A stretch of 64,000 nt of DNA from Stenotrophomonas oahuensis. Lineage in GTDB: Bacteria; Pseudomonadota; Gammaproteobacteria; Xanthomonadales; Xanthomonadaceae. A program made the translations under genes and the position numbers. The notes under the pieces are model-generated. The model saw only the letters and a list, made by a program, of their open reading frames with translations, did not search any database and was not told the origin of the DNA. The stretch is from positions 3,838,501 to 3,902,500 of the forward strand of contig NZ_CP115541.1 of assembly GCF_031834595.1 (NCBI RefSeq). Reading direction: 5' to 3'. Below, piece by piece: positions 41,336 through 51,193 of this stretch (position 1 is the stretch's first letter; each line of letters starts with the position of its first letter).

Positions 41336-44300
41336 ATGAGCCAGCTTTCAGCACAGGATTCCCCTGATAGTCCGCAAAAAGCGGGCGGCGCGGGCACGGA
41401 CGCGCTGGCCGGATACGAGTACCAGATCGACGTCTCGGTCTGGCTGGCCCTCGATCTGATGCTCGCTAGCAAGCTTACCCAGGAAATCACCCTGGAACCT
41501 AGCACCCAAGAGGACCTGGAAGCCGATGTGAAGGAGGATGACTCGGGAAGCGTGACCGGGACGATGGCGATAGATGGCTATCGACTGGTAGTCCAAGCCA
41601 AGCTCAGGACAGGCGATGCTTGGACCGTCAGAGGCGTGCTCGCGTTGCTCAGGCACGGAGGCGAGCGACGGATACCAGCTATCGATCGACTGGCGGACCC
41701 CAAGATCCGATACCTGCTGGTCACTAGTGCCGGCGTCAACGGCAAAGCTCGCGGCCTAGTTGTTCACCGCGCAGGCGTTTGGCCTTCCCCCCCAAGCATG
41801 CCAACTTCGATCGGCCGCGCGCTCCCCCCAAGGGGCGCCGGCCGGGTCGCTGTGATCGATAAGGTGGATCGCGAGCGGCTGGACTCACGCATCCGAGAGC
41901 TGTTGACGGATACTTTTCGCGTCCCGAACGCATACTGGCGCCAATGCCATCACGATCTGCGCGAACAGGCACGCCAACGCATTTGCGGTGTAGCGGGAGG
42001 ACAATGGTGCCAGGCTGACCTAGCAGAGGCCATTCGCGCCCACCAGGGTTACATCGCCAGCTCGCCGGAACTTGACGACTACGTCTATCCCAGCCAGTGG
42101 AGGCAGCTCGTAACCGCGATGGCCGAGCGCCACGCCGTGCTCATCGTTGGGCAGTCCGGAACCGGCAAAACGATGGCTGCGCGGAAGCTGTATGAGAAGC
42201 TTCGCGAAACCACTCCCGGGCTAGCTTACGTGGCTATCACCCAAGGTCCCCACCAGCTTGCCGGCGACGAGACCCATCTGCCTGTGTTCTATGACATTGA
42301 GGACCCTTGGGGGCGCTACGACTTCGATCCCAACAGCCGTCCGTGGAACGAGGATCTTGCCAAGTACTTGGGGGGCGCCAACGCCAACAAGTTGATCGTC
42401 GCAGCGTCCAGGCGGGATGTCGCCCGAGAGAGTCGTGCACTCGACAGCCTCCGCCCTTGGGTCGTCGAACTGGAAGCGGAGCACTACGGTCCGCAGGAAC
42501 GTGAGCGTCTGTATCGCTCGCGGATCCGGGCTCTACCCCGGGAGCTCCAGGGGATGGCCGCCCGAGCTGAAGACAAGGTGCTGTCGGAGCTTGCGACTCC
42601 GCTGGAAATCCAGAAGTTCTTCGACGCCCTGCCCGTTCTCGATCGCCAGTTGACGCGTTCGCCGGACCGCTTCATTACTCTGGCGATCGGGCGAGCGCAC
42701 AAAGACTCCATTGAAAGGACGGTCATCGAGCAGATCGGGCAACGTAAAGGTACGCGCGCCGCAGTCGCCCTCTGGGCGTTGCTCAAGGCCAATGGCAAAA
42801 TCTCCCTGCGGGCCTTGCGGCCGATCGAGGACGCCCTCATGCAGCGCGACCGTGCTCAGGCTGAGGAGCTCTCGCCACTAATCGGCTTCTTTGTCGCCGC
42901 GCGGAACCTGCGTCAAGTCGAAGACACAGTGACCTACTATCACCCTCGAGTGGAATCCGGTATCGAGCAGGTACTCCGGCATGAGCCAGCCTCGGTCGTC
43001 CGTGACTCCCTGTGTCACTTGGTCGACGCATTGATGGCGGTCGACAGTCCGAATCCCGGCTGGGGTGCCCGTACGGCAGCCCGTATCCTGGCAGGAATGC
43101 AGCGATTGCCCGACGCCTTGCGGCCGTCGCTCTCCACGGTTGCACAGGCAGGCATTGACGCCTGGCTGATAAGCGAAATCCCCAAGGTCGGCAAGGAGCT
43201 AGAAGCACATCTGCGTCTCGCCGAGGCTGCCGGATCGGCGAACAGCATCGTCGCCGAACTGGCGCGATACCTCTTCCATCGACCGGACAACAGCTTCGAG
43301 GCGCTGATGCTCTGGGTCTCGCCCGAGCGTGACGACGCCTGGTATGCGCGCATGTGTTCGGCACCGGAAACCAGACCGATCCTCGAGGCTTTCGTGCGGG
43401 ATGTCCTGCCCAGCATCCGTATCCACTATCCAGCCAATCTCCACCGACATCTGCAGACCCTCACGCCAGGTCTAACGGACGCCTTCCTCGATGCCGCGAG
43501 GAAAATCGTGCACTACGGCTTTGTGGACACCGACGACGCCATTGCAGCAGGCGCGCTGGAGGACATCGAATCATTCGAAACGATCATCGATATAGCAATC
43601 GCTGTTCGAACGCCTACGGACGAAGATCGGAAGCGTTACGAAGAGCAGAGCTTGGCCATCATCAATGGCGAATACAACGAGGACTATGTTGACTACCTGA
43701 GCAACGACGATGATGGGTTCACCGCTGGTGAATTTATCGCCACTTACGTGAGAAAGGTCCGACTCACGGGCGACTGGCGCAGGCTGTCTGTACACCGCCA
43801 TCGCCACCGACTGCTGTTCAATTGGTTGCGTGAAATTGCAAACGAGCCCAACGACTCGATCAAGAACGGCGATGAGTTGGAAGCCGTGTTCGACGCCGCG
43901 TACACCCACGAGCATGAGGATCTGCTCTGGCAGATCATTCTGCAACGCTGGGATTCGACCTACCTTCCGCGACTGATCGAGCGTGTCCGCGACGGTGACG
44001 CCGAGTACGGCACCCGCTGCGCCGCAATTACCTGCCTGATCGAGCACGCGCCGCATGCTCTCCTCGACCTTGTCCGGATGCTCGAAGGTAAAAAGGATCA
44101 TCTGCGCACGACCGGCATCGCGCTCGAACTTGGCGAGTTGCTGCACCGCGAGGCAAACCGCAAGGGCAGCGACGCGCGGTTAGCTTCGGTCGAGGCCGAC
44201 TTGGCGATACTTTCAGCCCCTCTCGCTGAAATCGCTCTGGCTTCGGTCGCCGTCAAGCTCGGCCGACCTCCCTCGTTATCGCGAGAGACATTGAAACTAC

Positions 44301-44583
44301 TCGTCGGAATCACCGGTGGCAGCGTGGTGTTGCGCCGATTCCGCATCGCTGTCGACCGCCACGTACCTTTGCCTATTGATGACGACATCCGTTGGATGTT
44401 GACCCACGCGGATGAGGACACCGACGCCTCCGCCGCAATAGATGCGGCTGCTCGCCGTGGCTTGACGGATCAGGTTCAAGCCGGGCTCAAGCACAGGTTC
44501 GCCAGGGTTCGCGCACATGCCCTCACCGCGATAACCGCTGCAGTGCCGGAGCCGTTGCCGAACTCCATCCTGGCAATGGCCAG
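41336..44583 (+). pseudogene. Nuclease-STAND NTPase, 5' part (gene split by IS256-family insertion)
   Basis: First 1082 codons of a gene that would encode 1334 residues. N-terminus: AGGAGTDALAGYEYQIDVSV with acidic residues after a strand (ITLEPSTQEDLE) and YRLVVQAKL, the pattern of a Cap4/Mrr-type PD-(D/E)XK nuclease. P-loop IVGQSGTGKTMAAR (about 270-283) opens a STAND-type (nSTAND3-like) NTPase, and the remaining two thirds are helical, HEAT/TPR-like repeats that would sense the trigger. This layout is that of Avs-like and related anti-phage NTPases. The frame is intact up to the insertion point, after which it reads into IS sequence and stops at 44662. The product is probably non-functional now. 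Confidence 0.85.
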
Positions 44584-45954
44584 GAGAGTGTCCGTATTTT
44601 TGTGTTCGGGCGACGTGGGCTGCCCTGTGACAGCCCGGCTTCTTAGTACGGGCTCCGGATAAATCGGTCCCCGTAAAGTACGGCAAATTGGTTCATCGCG
44701 TTCTTCCAGCCGTGGCTGGTGCCTCCCCAGTTGGCCGTGATGTTGCGCAGCCCCAGCCAGATCAGCTTGATCGCCGCCTCGTCAGTTGGAAAATGCCCTC
44801 GGGTTTTGATGACCTTCCGCAGCTGCGCATTAACGCTCTCGATGGCGTTGGTGGTGTAGATGACACGACGGATCTCAGGTGGAAACGCGAAGAAGGGTAT
44901 GACGCGGTCCCATGACCGTCGCCATGCCTGGGGCGCCGAGGGGTAGCGTTTGCCCAGCGGCGAGGCCTCCAGCGCTTCCAGGGCCTGTTCGGCGGACTCT
45001 GCATTGATGGCCTGGTAGATGGGCTTCAGCTCGGCTGCGAGAGCCCTTCGATCCTTCCAGCCGGCGTAGTCCAAGCTGTTGCGGATGAGATGCACGATGC
45101 AGGTCTGGAGAGTGGTCGCTGGGTAGACCGCCGCCAGCGCCTCGGGCATGCCTTTAAGGCCATCGGTCACCGCTATCAGTACGTCCTCCACGCCGCGCGT
45201 CTTGAGGTCGTTGAAGACCTTCATCCAGAACTTGGCCCCTTCTGTGTTCTCGATCCAGATGCCCAGGATGTCGCGACTTCCATCAGGTAGAACGCCTAAT
45301 GCCAGATAGATCGCTTTGTTGCGCACTACGCCCTCGTCACGCACCTTGACGCGCAGGGCATCAAAGAACACCACCGGATACATCAGCTCCAGCGGACGCG
45401 TCTGCCACGCCGAAATCTCTTCCAGAACCTCGTCGGTCACCGAGCTGATGAAGTCCGCCGACACGTCTGTTCCATACTGTTCAGACAGAAACGCGCGGAT
45501 GTCGCGGACGCTCATTCCGCGCGCGTACATCGCGACGATCTTGTCGTCAAAACCAGTGAAACGCCGCTCGTGCTTGGGAATCAGGATGGGCTGGAAGCTG
45601 CCATCCCGGTCCCGGGGAACGTCCAGTCGCAGGGGGCCATCCTCAGTCAGAACGGTTTTGCTGGACGTTCCATTTCGCTGATTGCCGGTCGATTCCGGTC
45701 GCTCGCTTCCGGGTGGGTACCCCAGGTGATGGCCCAGCTCGCCCTTCAGTGCCCGCTCAATCAAGGCCTTTTTCAGGGCTGTGGTGATGTCCAGGATCTC
45801 GCCCGCGGTCGTCGCTCCGTTGGCAAGCTGCTCAACGAGCTCGGCAGGCAGGGTAGGCAGCTGACGGGCAGCGGCCTTGGCGGTCATTTTCTTGGGTGGC
45901 ATACATGATCCTTTTCAACATGTTATGCCCGAACACAAAATTCCTGACAGTCCC
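44584..45954 (-). mobile_element. IS256-family insertion sequence, 1371 bp
   Basis: Ends carry imperfect inverted repeats: left GAGAGTGTCCG...TTTTGTGTTCGGGC, right (reverse complement) GGGACTGTCAG...TTTTGTGTTCGGGC. The element is flanked by the 8-bp direct repeat ATGGCCAG (44576-44583 and 45955-45962), the target duplication. Removing the element and one repeat restores the reading frame of the host gene exactly (codons ATG GCC AGC GAC). The clean ends point to a recent insertion. Confidence 0.95.
44643..45902 (-). CDS. IS256-family (mutator-type) transposase
   Basis: 419 residues. The DDE catalytic triad lies in VVFFDALRVKVRDE (first Asp), IAVTDGLKGMP (second Asp) and TTNAIESVNAQLRK (Glu). 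The C/D...C...H motif region LQTCIVHLIRNSL is typical of IS256 transposases. The gene fills the element and appears intact, so the element may still be mobile. Confidence 0.95.
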   Translation of the reverse strand: MPPKKMTAKAAARQLPTLPAELVEQLANGATTAGEILDITTALKKALIERALKGELGHHLGYPPGSERPESTGNQRNGTSSKTVLTEDGPLRLDVPRDRDGSFQPILIPKHERRFTGFDDKIVAMYARGMSVRDIRAFLSEQYGTDVSADFISSVTDEVLEEISAWQTRPLELMYPVVFFDALRVKVRDEGVVRNKAIYLALGVLPDGSRDILGIWIENTEGAKFWMKVFNDLKTRGVEDVLIAVTDGLKGMPEALAAVYPATTLQTCIVHLIRNSLDYAGWKDRRALAAELKPIYQAINAESAEQALEALEASPLGKRYPSAPQAWRRSWDRVIPFFAFPPEIRRVIYTTNAIESVNAQLRKVIKTRGHFPTDEAAIKLIWLGLRNITANWGGTSHGWKNAMNQFAVLYGDRFIRSPY

Positions 45955-46719
45955 ATGGCCAGCGACAAGGGACATTACGTCCGCACCGCACTCGTGGAAG
46001 CAATCGATGCACGACCTCATCCGAAACATCTTGCAGCACTGCTCCATCTGGTCACCGACAAGTGGTCTTCAGACTCCATGTACGACAGCGACAATCGGCA
46101 CTTCCCAATAGCGCGAGCCGCAGCAGGAGCACTGTCCAAGCTGGGGCAACTATCCGCAGATGCTTCCGAGGCATTGCACATTCTCGCCTTGGAAACCAGC
46201 GATGCCAACCTGCGATTCGCCCTGTTCAGTATTAATGCTTGTCAGGCCGATGAGGCGTTCAGAAGTCGATTGCTGGACGTCGCCGCGGCGGCACCCAGTC
46301 CGGTTTGTCGCGCCGCCGCGAGCGCGCTTCTGTCCAACTGGCAGCAAGCTTCCCCTACCTTCATTGCCCGGTTAGATGCTGATCTTCTATCCCGAACGAC
46401 CCCTTTCGTGGCTGCTCGATTGACATTGCTCCTAGCGTTGCGCGGCGAAGCGAGTCACGCATTCGATACATGTTGCAATCTGGCAGGGCACCAAGGCAGA
46501 CGGGTACTTCTCTTGCTGGTAGTGTGGTTAATGCATGAGCGTAACCCACTTGTTGCAGAGAAAATCTCAGCCCTGCTGCCAGCCGGGCATATCGGAGTAG
46601 CTAAGGTGACAGGCGCGCATAGAGATGCGTTAGATGATTCCGCCCTTGCTGATCTTGGAGATGCGCTCACCGTGGCAGAAGTTCTGTTCTTCATTGGTAA
46701 AGAGAAAGAATCCTCCTGA
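45955..46719 (+). pseudogene. Nuclease-STAND NTPase, 3' part (after the insertion)
   Basis: The last 254 codons of the split gene, starting with ASDKGHYVRTALVEAIDA once the duplicated ATGGCCAG is counted. It continues the helical repeats (LGQLSADASEALHILALE, then LLDVAAAAPSPVCRAAASAL), consistent with a HEAT-like sensor array. The frame is open to TGA at 46719. An ATG at 45955 in the duplicated target site could start translation, but there is no binding site for ribosomes, so expression is doubtful. Confidence 0.85.
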
Positions 46720-46759
46720 TATACCGAAGTATGCCCTTCAGAGGTTTTCGAGAGACAGC

Positions 46760-47536
46760 ATGATCGGACAAAGAACCCGCCATTCGCTCGCTCAGTTCCT
46801 GGAACTGCAGGAACCGATGATTTCAATCGTGCTCCTTGGGAAGTACGACGCGCAGCATTTGTCGCTATCGAACGGTAATCTGTTGTCTGGCCTGCTGAAC
46901 CGGCTGCGCGACCTGGACGACCGTACGCTCATGCTGGCGTTGGCTGAAGTCGTTGCAACCACTGGAGATCTGCGGGCCAGGGTGAATCCGAAGTATAGAT
47001 TCGACAAGCGCCAGCATGATCTGGCGCAATGCCTCCTACTGGACGGCTACATCGTTCAGGACAAGAAGCTGATCCAGACAGATCCGTCGATTTCTGATGC
47101 TGCGCCCTTGGAGGATGACCTGATCGCGGCGTTACGGAACTCCGGGGTGCCTCGTGCGCAGGAGATCATTGCCAAGATCAACGATTCGGCTGGTGCATTC
47201 CGGGCAGCGCCGCCCGACTACAACGCATCACTTGTGAACGCCCGCGTGGCGCTGGAAACTTTGGCCGGTGACATCGCTGCCCATGTTGCCTCGCACCGGC
47301 AGATGCCCGCTGCTTACAACCCATCGAAATGGGGCGAGATGCTTGGGTTCCTTCGCAGCAGTGGCGAGATCACCATAGAGGAGGAAAGAGGCCTGGCCGG
47401 CGTCTTCGGCTTTCTCAGCCCTGGTGCCCACCGTCCGGTAGGAATCCCCGAAGATCAGATGACGCGGCTTGGCCGTTCTTTCGCGCTCAATATGTGCTGG
47501 TTCCTACTGAAGAATCATCTCATGCGAAGTCAGTAG
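46760..47536 (+). CDS. Uncharacterised protein of the STAND operon (possible HEPN/Abi-C-like end)
   Basis: 258 residues from the ATG at 46760, 40 bp after the STAND gene. I do not recognise the N-terminal half (FLELQEPMISIVLLGKYDAQ). The C-terminal half is helical, with NARVALETLAGDIAAHVASH and then FGFLSPGAHRPVG. This late helix with an S.GAHRP motif occurs in C-terminal domains of several abortive-infection-type proteins, and may be a HEPN-like fold; this is a suggestion only. Gene spacing (40 bp and 39 bp) places it in one operon with its neighbours, so it probably belongs to the same system. Confidence 0.7.
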   Translation: MIGQRTRHSLAQFLELQEPMISIVLLGKYDAQHLSLSNGNLLSGLLNRLRDLDDRTLMLALAEVVATTGDLRARVNPKYRFDKRQHDLAQCLLLDGYIVQDKKLIQTDPSISDAAPLEDDLIAALRNSGVPRAQEIIAKINDSAGAFRAAPPDYNASLVNARVALETLAGDIAAHVASHRQMPAAYNPSKWGEMLGFLRSSGEITIEEERGLAGVFGFLSPGAHRPVGIPEDQMTRLGRSFALNMCWFLLKNHLMRSQ

Positions 47537-47575
47537 TCTTGATCATCCCGACCTAAATGCGCAAGGATAGCCGAC

Positions 47576-48580
47576 ATGCCGTTTGAGATCAGGCCTTGGG
47601 GCGCGATTGCGAATAACTACGGCTGCACAGTTCTGCTTGGCAATGGCGCCAGCATTTCCGTCAGTCCGAGCTTCTCCTACTGCTCGCTGCTCCAACATGC
47701 CGCCGAGAGGAACCTACTCCCCGAGGATTCCCAGCGCTTGTTCGACTTCTTTCATACCAACGACTTCGAGCTGGTTCTTCGGATCGTGTGGCAGGCTTCG
47801 AACGTCAATCGTTCGCTACGAATCCCGGATCAGCGAACCCATGCCGCCTACGTCGGTCTTAGAGACTGCCTTATCCGGACAGTTCGCGACATTCACCCGG
47901 AACACCGTGCGGTAAGCGCACACCTGCCGAGCATCTATCAATTCCTGAAGAGGTTCAGAACCGTTATCTCGCTCAACTACGATCTGGTGGTGTACTGGGC
48001 AATGACCTACGGCTTGGACATCGACGACCAGCATGCTTTTAAAGACTGCTTTGTTGGGGCGGGTGCATTCGATGATGACTGGCAGCGATTCAGGCGGCCA
48101 ATCCGAGGACATCGTTCAACCTCACTGGTGTTCTATGCGCATGGGAGCCTAGCATTATGCCGAAACTTGCTCGAGCAGGAGTGCAAGATTCACAACCTTC
48201 AGGACGGACTACTGGAAGCGGTTCTGCAACGCTGGCAAAACGGAGAAGTTGTGCCTTTGTTCGTGAGCGAGGGAACGTGGTCGCAGAAAGTTTCTTCCAT
48301 CCAGAATAGCTACTACCTCTCCACGGTCTACAGAGAAGTCCTAAAATCTCAGCGGGACACACTGGTCGTCTATGGCTGGGGCTTCGCCGAACAAGACATT
48401 CATCTCTTGAAACGCATGAAAGACACGGGTATCAATCGTGTGGCGGTATCAGTGTTTCGCGGGGATCAGGCGTACTGCAATCGTGTCTTCCAGACGATCC
48501 ATGACGAATTAGGAGTGCATGTCGAGGTTGATTTCTTCGACAGCGAGAGTCCCGGTTGCTGGATTCATCCGGCCAGTTAG
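47576..48580 (+). CDS. DUF4917 family SIR2-like protein
   Basis: 334 residues. CTVLLGNGASISVSPSFSY is the nucleotide loop of the SIR2-like clan, FRTVISLNYDLVVYWAM supplies the conserved S/T-x-N-Y-D element, FYAHGSL the His-Gly step and LVVYGWGFAEQDIHLL the final strand. These are the marks of DUF4917 proteins, distant relatives of SIR2 NAD-cleaving domains found in defence loci. If active it would deplete NAD. It is the third gene of the STAND operon. NADase activity is inference; the residues usually required are only partly conserved across the clan. Confidence 0.8.
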   Translation: MPFEIRPWGAIANNYGCTVLLGNGASISVSPSFSYCSLLQHAAERNLLPEDSQRLFDFFHTNDFELVLRIVWQASNVNRSLRIPDQRTHAAYVGLRDCLIRTVRDIHPEHRAVSAHLPSIYQFLKRFRTVISLNYDLVVYWAMTYGLDIDDQHAFKDCFVGAGAFDDDWQRFRRPIRGHRSTSLVFYAHGSLALCRNLLEQECKIHNLQDGLLEAVLQRWQNGEVVPLFVSEGTWSQKVSSIQNSYYLSTVYREVLKSQRDTLVVYGWGFAEQDIHLLKRMKDTGINRVAVSVFRGDQAYCNRVFQTIHDELGVHVEVDFFDSESPGCWIHPAS

Positions 48581-48862
48581 CTACTCTGCCCCTACGGCGC
48601 GGTATCAGGCCAAACGTGACGCGCAGCGCCAGGACATGTGCCAAGTGAGATCACTGCTCCAACGGCCCCAAGGGAGCGAGCGATATGTACAGACAAGGCT
48701 TGTTTGATATCTAGCGCAAGTGAATCGCCTTGGATTGCGTAGCCGTCAAATGCCTTAGGGGACTCTCCACCGCCTCCCCTACCCCCGATAAATTCTCATA
48801 ATCCACTGTTCCCAAAAGGTAGTTTCCACCAGATGCAGAGGAGCGCCGAATAGGCACCTACT
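48581..48862. other. Convergent intergenic region with recombination-type site, copy 3
   Basis: About 280 bp without a gene between two converging operons. At 48780-48804 it holds TACCCCCGATAA followed by a spacer and TAATCC. Eleven of the first 12 positions equal the left arm of the dyad sites at 4101 and 51108; the right arm is degenerate. Confidence 0.5.
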
Positions 48863-50185
48863 TTAGGATTTGTCTTGGAACAACAGTGCAGGATCCGCGC
48901 CTCCAGTTAGTCCGTAGGCTCGCAGCAGGTGCTCCTCGAGCGTCATCTGCTCGAACTGGTTGGTCGTATAGTCTACGTGAACAACCGTTGATTCCAGCCC
49001 GGCGGCTGGCGCGACAAATTGGGCGAGGACGAAGCTCTCTATCGGGCCCCCGTCGTACAGGCGAGCCATGAAGAACAGTGCCGGGTTGCCATGGGGATCG
49101 GTATTTACGCTCAGGTGAAACACATGTCGCTCGGCAATGGCTGGCCCCAGCAATTCGGAGGGCAATTGTGCTCGCGGTGGGGCGGTCCCCCCAATCATGG
49201 CATAGGCGACAGCTGCGTCAAACTCGGCACGACGCAGGACGCCCGGGGAGAATAGATGTGCGGTGAGATTGAGGCCAATCTTGACCATGGTGCGGTGAAT
49301 TGCATCAAGCTCGGCCTTGACCTGCAAGTTCATCCTAGGGACGACGGTAGCTGAGGCCACGGGTTGGTCCAACGCGGCCGCCAATGAGTCCAGATTTGAA
49401 CGTAGCAGACTCAGCATCGTGCACAAGTGGGCTATGTCGGAACTCCTGCCGACCACTTGCCCCGACGAGCGCTGAAAGACAGACAAGGCTTCGATCCTTC
49501 CCGTGGTGCCGGGTGTACGTACTGGCTCGAACCAGACGCAGCTGGATGGCGGCTTGCGAGTCTGCATGGGGGCATTTGCGTGGTAAGTGCCGCACTGCCA
49601 AGTGATCGGTGTGGCAGTAAATGCGTCGGCAGTGTGCTTTTCGATTAAAGACAGTTCGTCTGCAAGCAGATCGCGCAATGCAACGAACAGGCGCTGGATC
49701 GCGGCCAGGTCGGGACCTGTCAAAGCCAGTTGGTCGCTGATGCCCCCCCGCCCCCCTTTCTCGAACACGACCTGGGCGAACAGCCTGGGCTGCCCCCGCG
49801 CGGCCAATTCGCCCGCAAGCTGTGGTCCGCCATCAGTGATTTGCAGCGTGGTGCGCGCCTGCAAGGGTGAAGGTGGTTGCCCGTCTCGCGTTGTTGGCTG
49901 CTTGAACAAGCGTGCCAATGCGATGGGAGAGGCCTTCAGCACATGCGCTTCGAGCTTGGAGAAAGTGGAGGTATTGCACGAACTACAGACGCAGCCGCGT
50001 AGCATCCACGCAGGGTCGTCGCCACCGAGTCCCGCCGAGACCACGTGTTCGTCGCTGTACGGCCCAAGACGCCCGCAGTACAAGCAGCCGGCGATGTGGC
50101 GGTCGAGTGAGGACAAGGCGCTGTCTCCTAATCGCGGCTGAAGGGTTGATTGAGTCTTGTAACTAGTTGGCGGACTCAACATCAT
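48863..50185 (-). CDS. HNH-like (HNH_5 type) protein of a two-gene cassette
   Basis: 440 residues from the ATG at 50185, which overlaps the stop of the upstream gene (ATGATG...TGA). Residues 34-71 read CLYCGRLGPYSDEHVVSAGL, then CVCSSCNT: two CxxC pairs and the S.EHV..xGLGG, CN pattern of HNH_5-type proteins, usually a zinc-bound beta-beta-alpha metal finger. The following 360 residues are of unknown fold with no recognised motif. It may be a nuclease effector of defence. Coupled translation with the 198-residue protein means they work together. Confidence 0.75.
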   Translation of the reverse strand: MMLSPPTSYKTQSTLQPRLGDSALSSLDRHIAGCLYCGRLGPYSDEHVVSAGLGGDDPAWMLRGCVCSSCNTSTFSKLEAHVLKASPIALARLFKQPTTRDGQPPSPLQARTTLQITDGGPQLAGELAARGQPRLFAQVVFEKGGRGGISDQLALTGPDLAAIQRLFVALRDLLADELSLIEKHTADAFTATPITWQCGTYHANAPMQTRKPPSSCVWFEPVRTPGTTGRIEALSVFQRSSGQVVGRSSDIAHLCTMLSLLRSNLDSLAAALDQPVASATVVPRMNLQVKAELDAIHRTMVKIGLNLTAHLFSPGVLRRAEFDAAVAYAMIGGTAPPRAQLPSELLGPAIAERHVFHLSVNTDPHGNPALFFMARLYDGGPIESFVLAQFVAPAAGLESTVVHVDYTTNQFEQMTLEEHLLRAYGLTGGADPALLFQDKS

Positions 50186-50778
50186 GCCTCGCGCAGTGCA
50201 GTGATGGTCCAGCGAAACGGCTCGCGGTACTGCTCGGCTAGCGACGACTCCATAATCTGGCTGTAAGCCACCACGTTCCAATCTTGCGTGAGCTCATGTT
50301 CGGCAAGCATCCGCGTCGCCCAGTCCGTGTCGGGCACGACGACACCGGCACACGAGGAGTCAAAGGCCAGCGCATCGTCGTGCAGGCGCCATTCCCGCTC
50401 CCACGTGAAGTCGACCGGCTCGTTGGCAGTGGGCTCGTAGGTCATGTGCCGCCATTGATGGCTCGGGGGCAAGTCGTGGGCCTCAGCCAGCGGCTGGTAG
50501 ATCACCGGACGCGCACACTGTGCGTAGAGCCAGCGCTTGTCGAACATCAGTCCGAACGGCGCGTAGCGTCCATAATCCCATCGGTTTACGAGGCCATCGG
50601 TGAGCGCGGCCAGTGGCGCCTCGGTGAAGCATACGCAGCGGTAGCGGTTGAGAATCAACCGATCGCTGCCTCGCAGGCGGCCGTCCGCCAGGATCGTGCA
50701 GAGCCGTTCGTAGGCGGCTTCCGGGGAAGGGCCCTGCGTGAAGTGAATGAGCTGGTCGGACAAATCTGCACGTGACAT
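50182..50778 (-). CDS. Uncharacterised protein with IHFT / CFTE / WEREWR motifs
   Basis: 198 residues. I do not recognise a named family. Conserved-looking points are LIHFTQGP (10-17), CVCFTEAPLAAL (48-59), FGLMFDKRWL, RPVIYQPL and FTWEREWRL. The order His-Phe-Thr, then Cys-Phe-Thr-Glu, then Glu-Arg-Glu-Trp-Arg recalls small proteins found as single genes or pairs in defence islands, perhaps with an ADP-ribosyltransferase-like fold; that is a guess. It is the first gene of the two-gene operon. Confidence 0.7.
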   Translation of the reverse strand: MSRADLSDQLIHFTQGPSPEAAYERLCTILADGRLRGSDRLILNRYRCVCFTEAPLAALTDGLVNRWDYGRYAPFGLMFDKRWLYAQCARPVIYQPLAEAHDLPPSHQWRHMTYEPTANEPVDFTWEREWRLHDDALAFDSSCAGVVVPDTDWATRMLAEHELTQDWNVVAYSQIMESSLAEQYREPFRWTITALREA

Positions 50779-50817
50779 TGAGCGTTATCCAGCGACGGCG
50801 CCTAGGGCCTGGTGGCT

Positions 50818-50985
50818 ATGAAAATCGATCTCGTAGAGAAAATAACGCCTTGTAGCCGGAAAAGCTATCGCAATACCGTCGAGCACTATGCTCTTACCGA
50901 CCTATCAAAGACCCAGTATCGCGTTGATATCGGCGTGACGCACCCAGTCCAGTGGCGCGATGGCTCGAAATCGACGCAGGCTTGA
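50818..50985 (+). CDS. Possible 55-residue protein, uncertain
   Basis: ATG to TGA without interruption: starts MKIDLVEKITPCSRKSYRNT and ends QWRDGSKSTQA. No family is recognised and the ribosome binding site is weak (GGTGG). The basic, polar composition would allow either a real small protein or a gene remnant. Listed only for completeness of the junction region. Confidence 0.2.
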   Translation: MKIDLVEKITPCSRKSYRNTVEHYALTDLSKTQYRVDIGVTHPVQWRDGSKSTQA

Positions 50986-51107
50986 GCGCCAATTCCGGAT
51001 CACTGCCGCTCGACTGTCGAAGCGAAATTCATGGTTGCTCCGAGTTCAACTGTAGTGGCTGCGGGTACCTCGGCAGAGTCTGCTTAGGGTCGGAAGCCGG
51101 ACTTCCC

Positions 51108-51133
51108 TACCCGCGATAAACATCGCTTATCGA
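51108..51133 (+). other. Dyad recombination-type site, copy 2 (candidate attR)
   Basis: TACCCGCGATAA (51108-51119), then ACATCGC, then TTATCG (51127-51132). It equals the site beside the recombinase at 4101 in 23 of 25 positions, same orientation, with 6-bp perfect arms CGATAA/TTATCG and a 7-bp centre. There is no recombinase gene within 10 kb of it. GCAGGGTGC lies to the right of both copies, but at different distances. Confidence 0.65.
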
Positions 51134-51193
51134 TTAAGCGCAGGGTGCAACTACCTAGAGAAGTGATAGAGCTGCACACGCCCGAATGCATCA

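Larger units (their letters stand above)
50779..51193. other. Island-chromosome junction region
   Basis: About 415 bp. It holds a possible 55-codon frame (50818-50985) and the recombination-type site at 51108-51132. To its right, genes are of ordinary metabolic type; to its left, defence genes. I see no tRNA gene here that could serve as a classical integration target. Confidence 0.5.
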
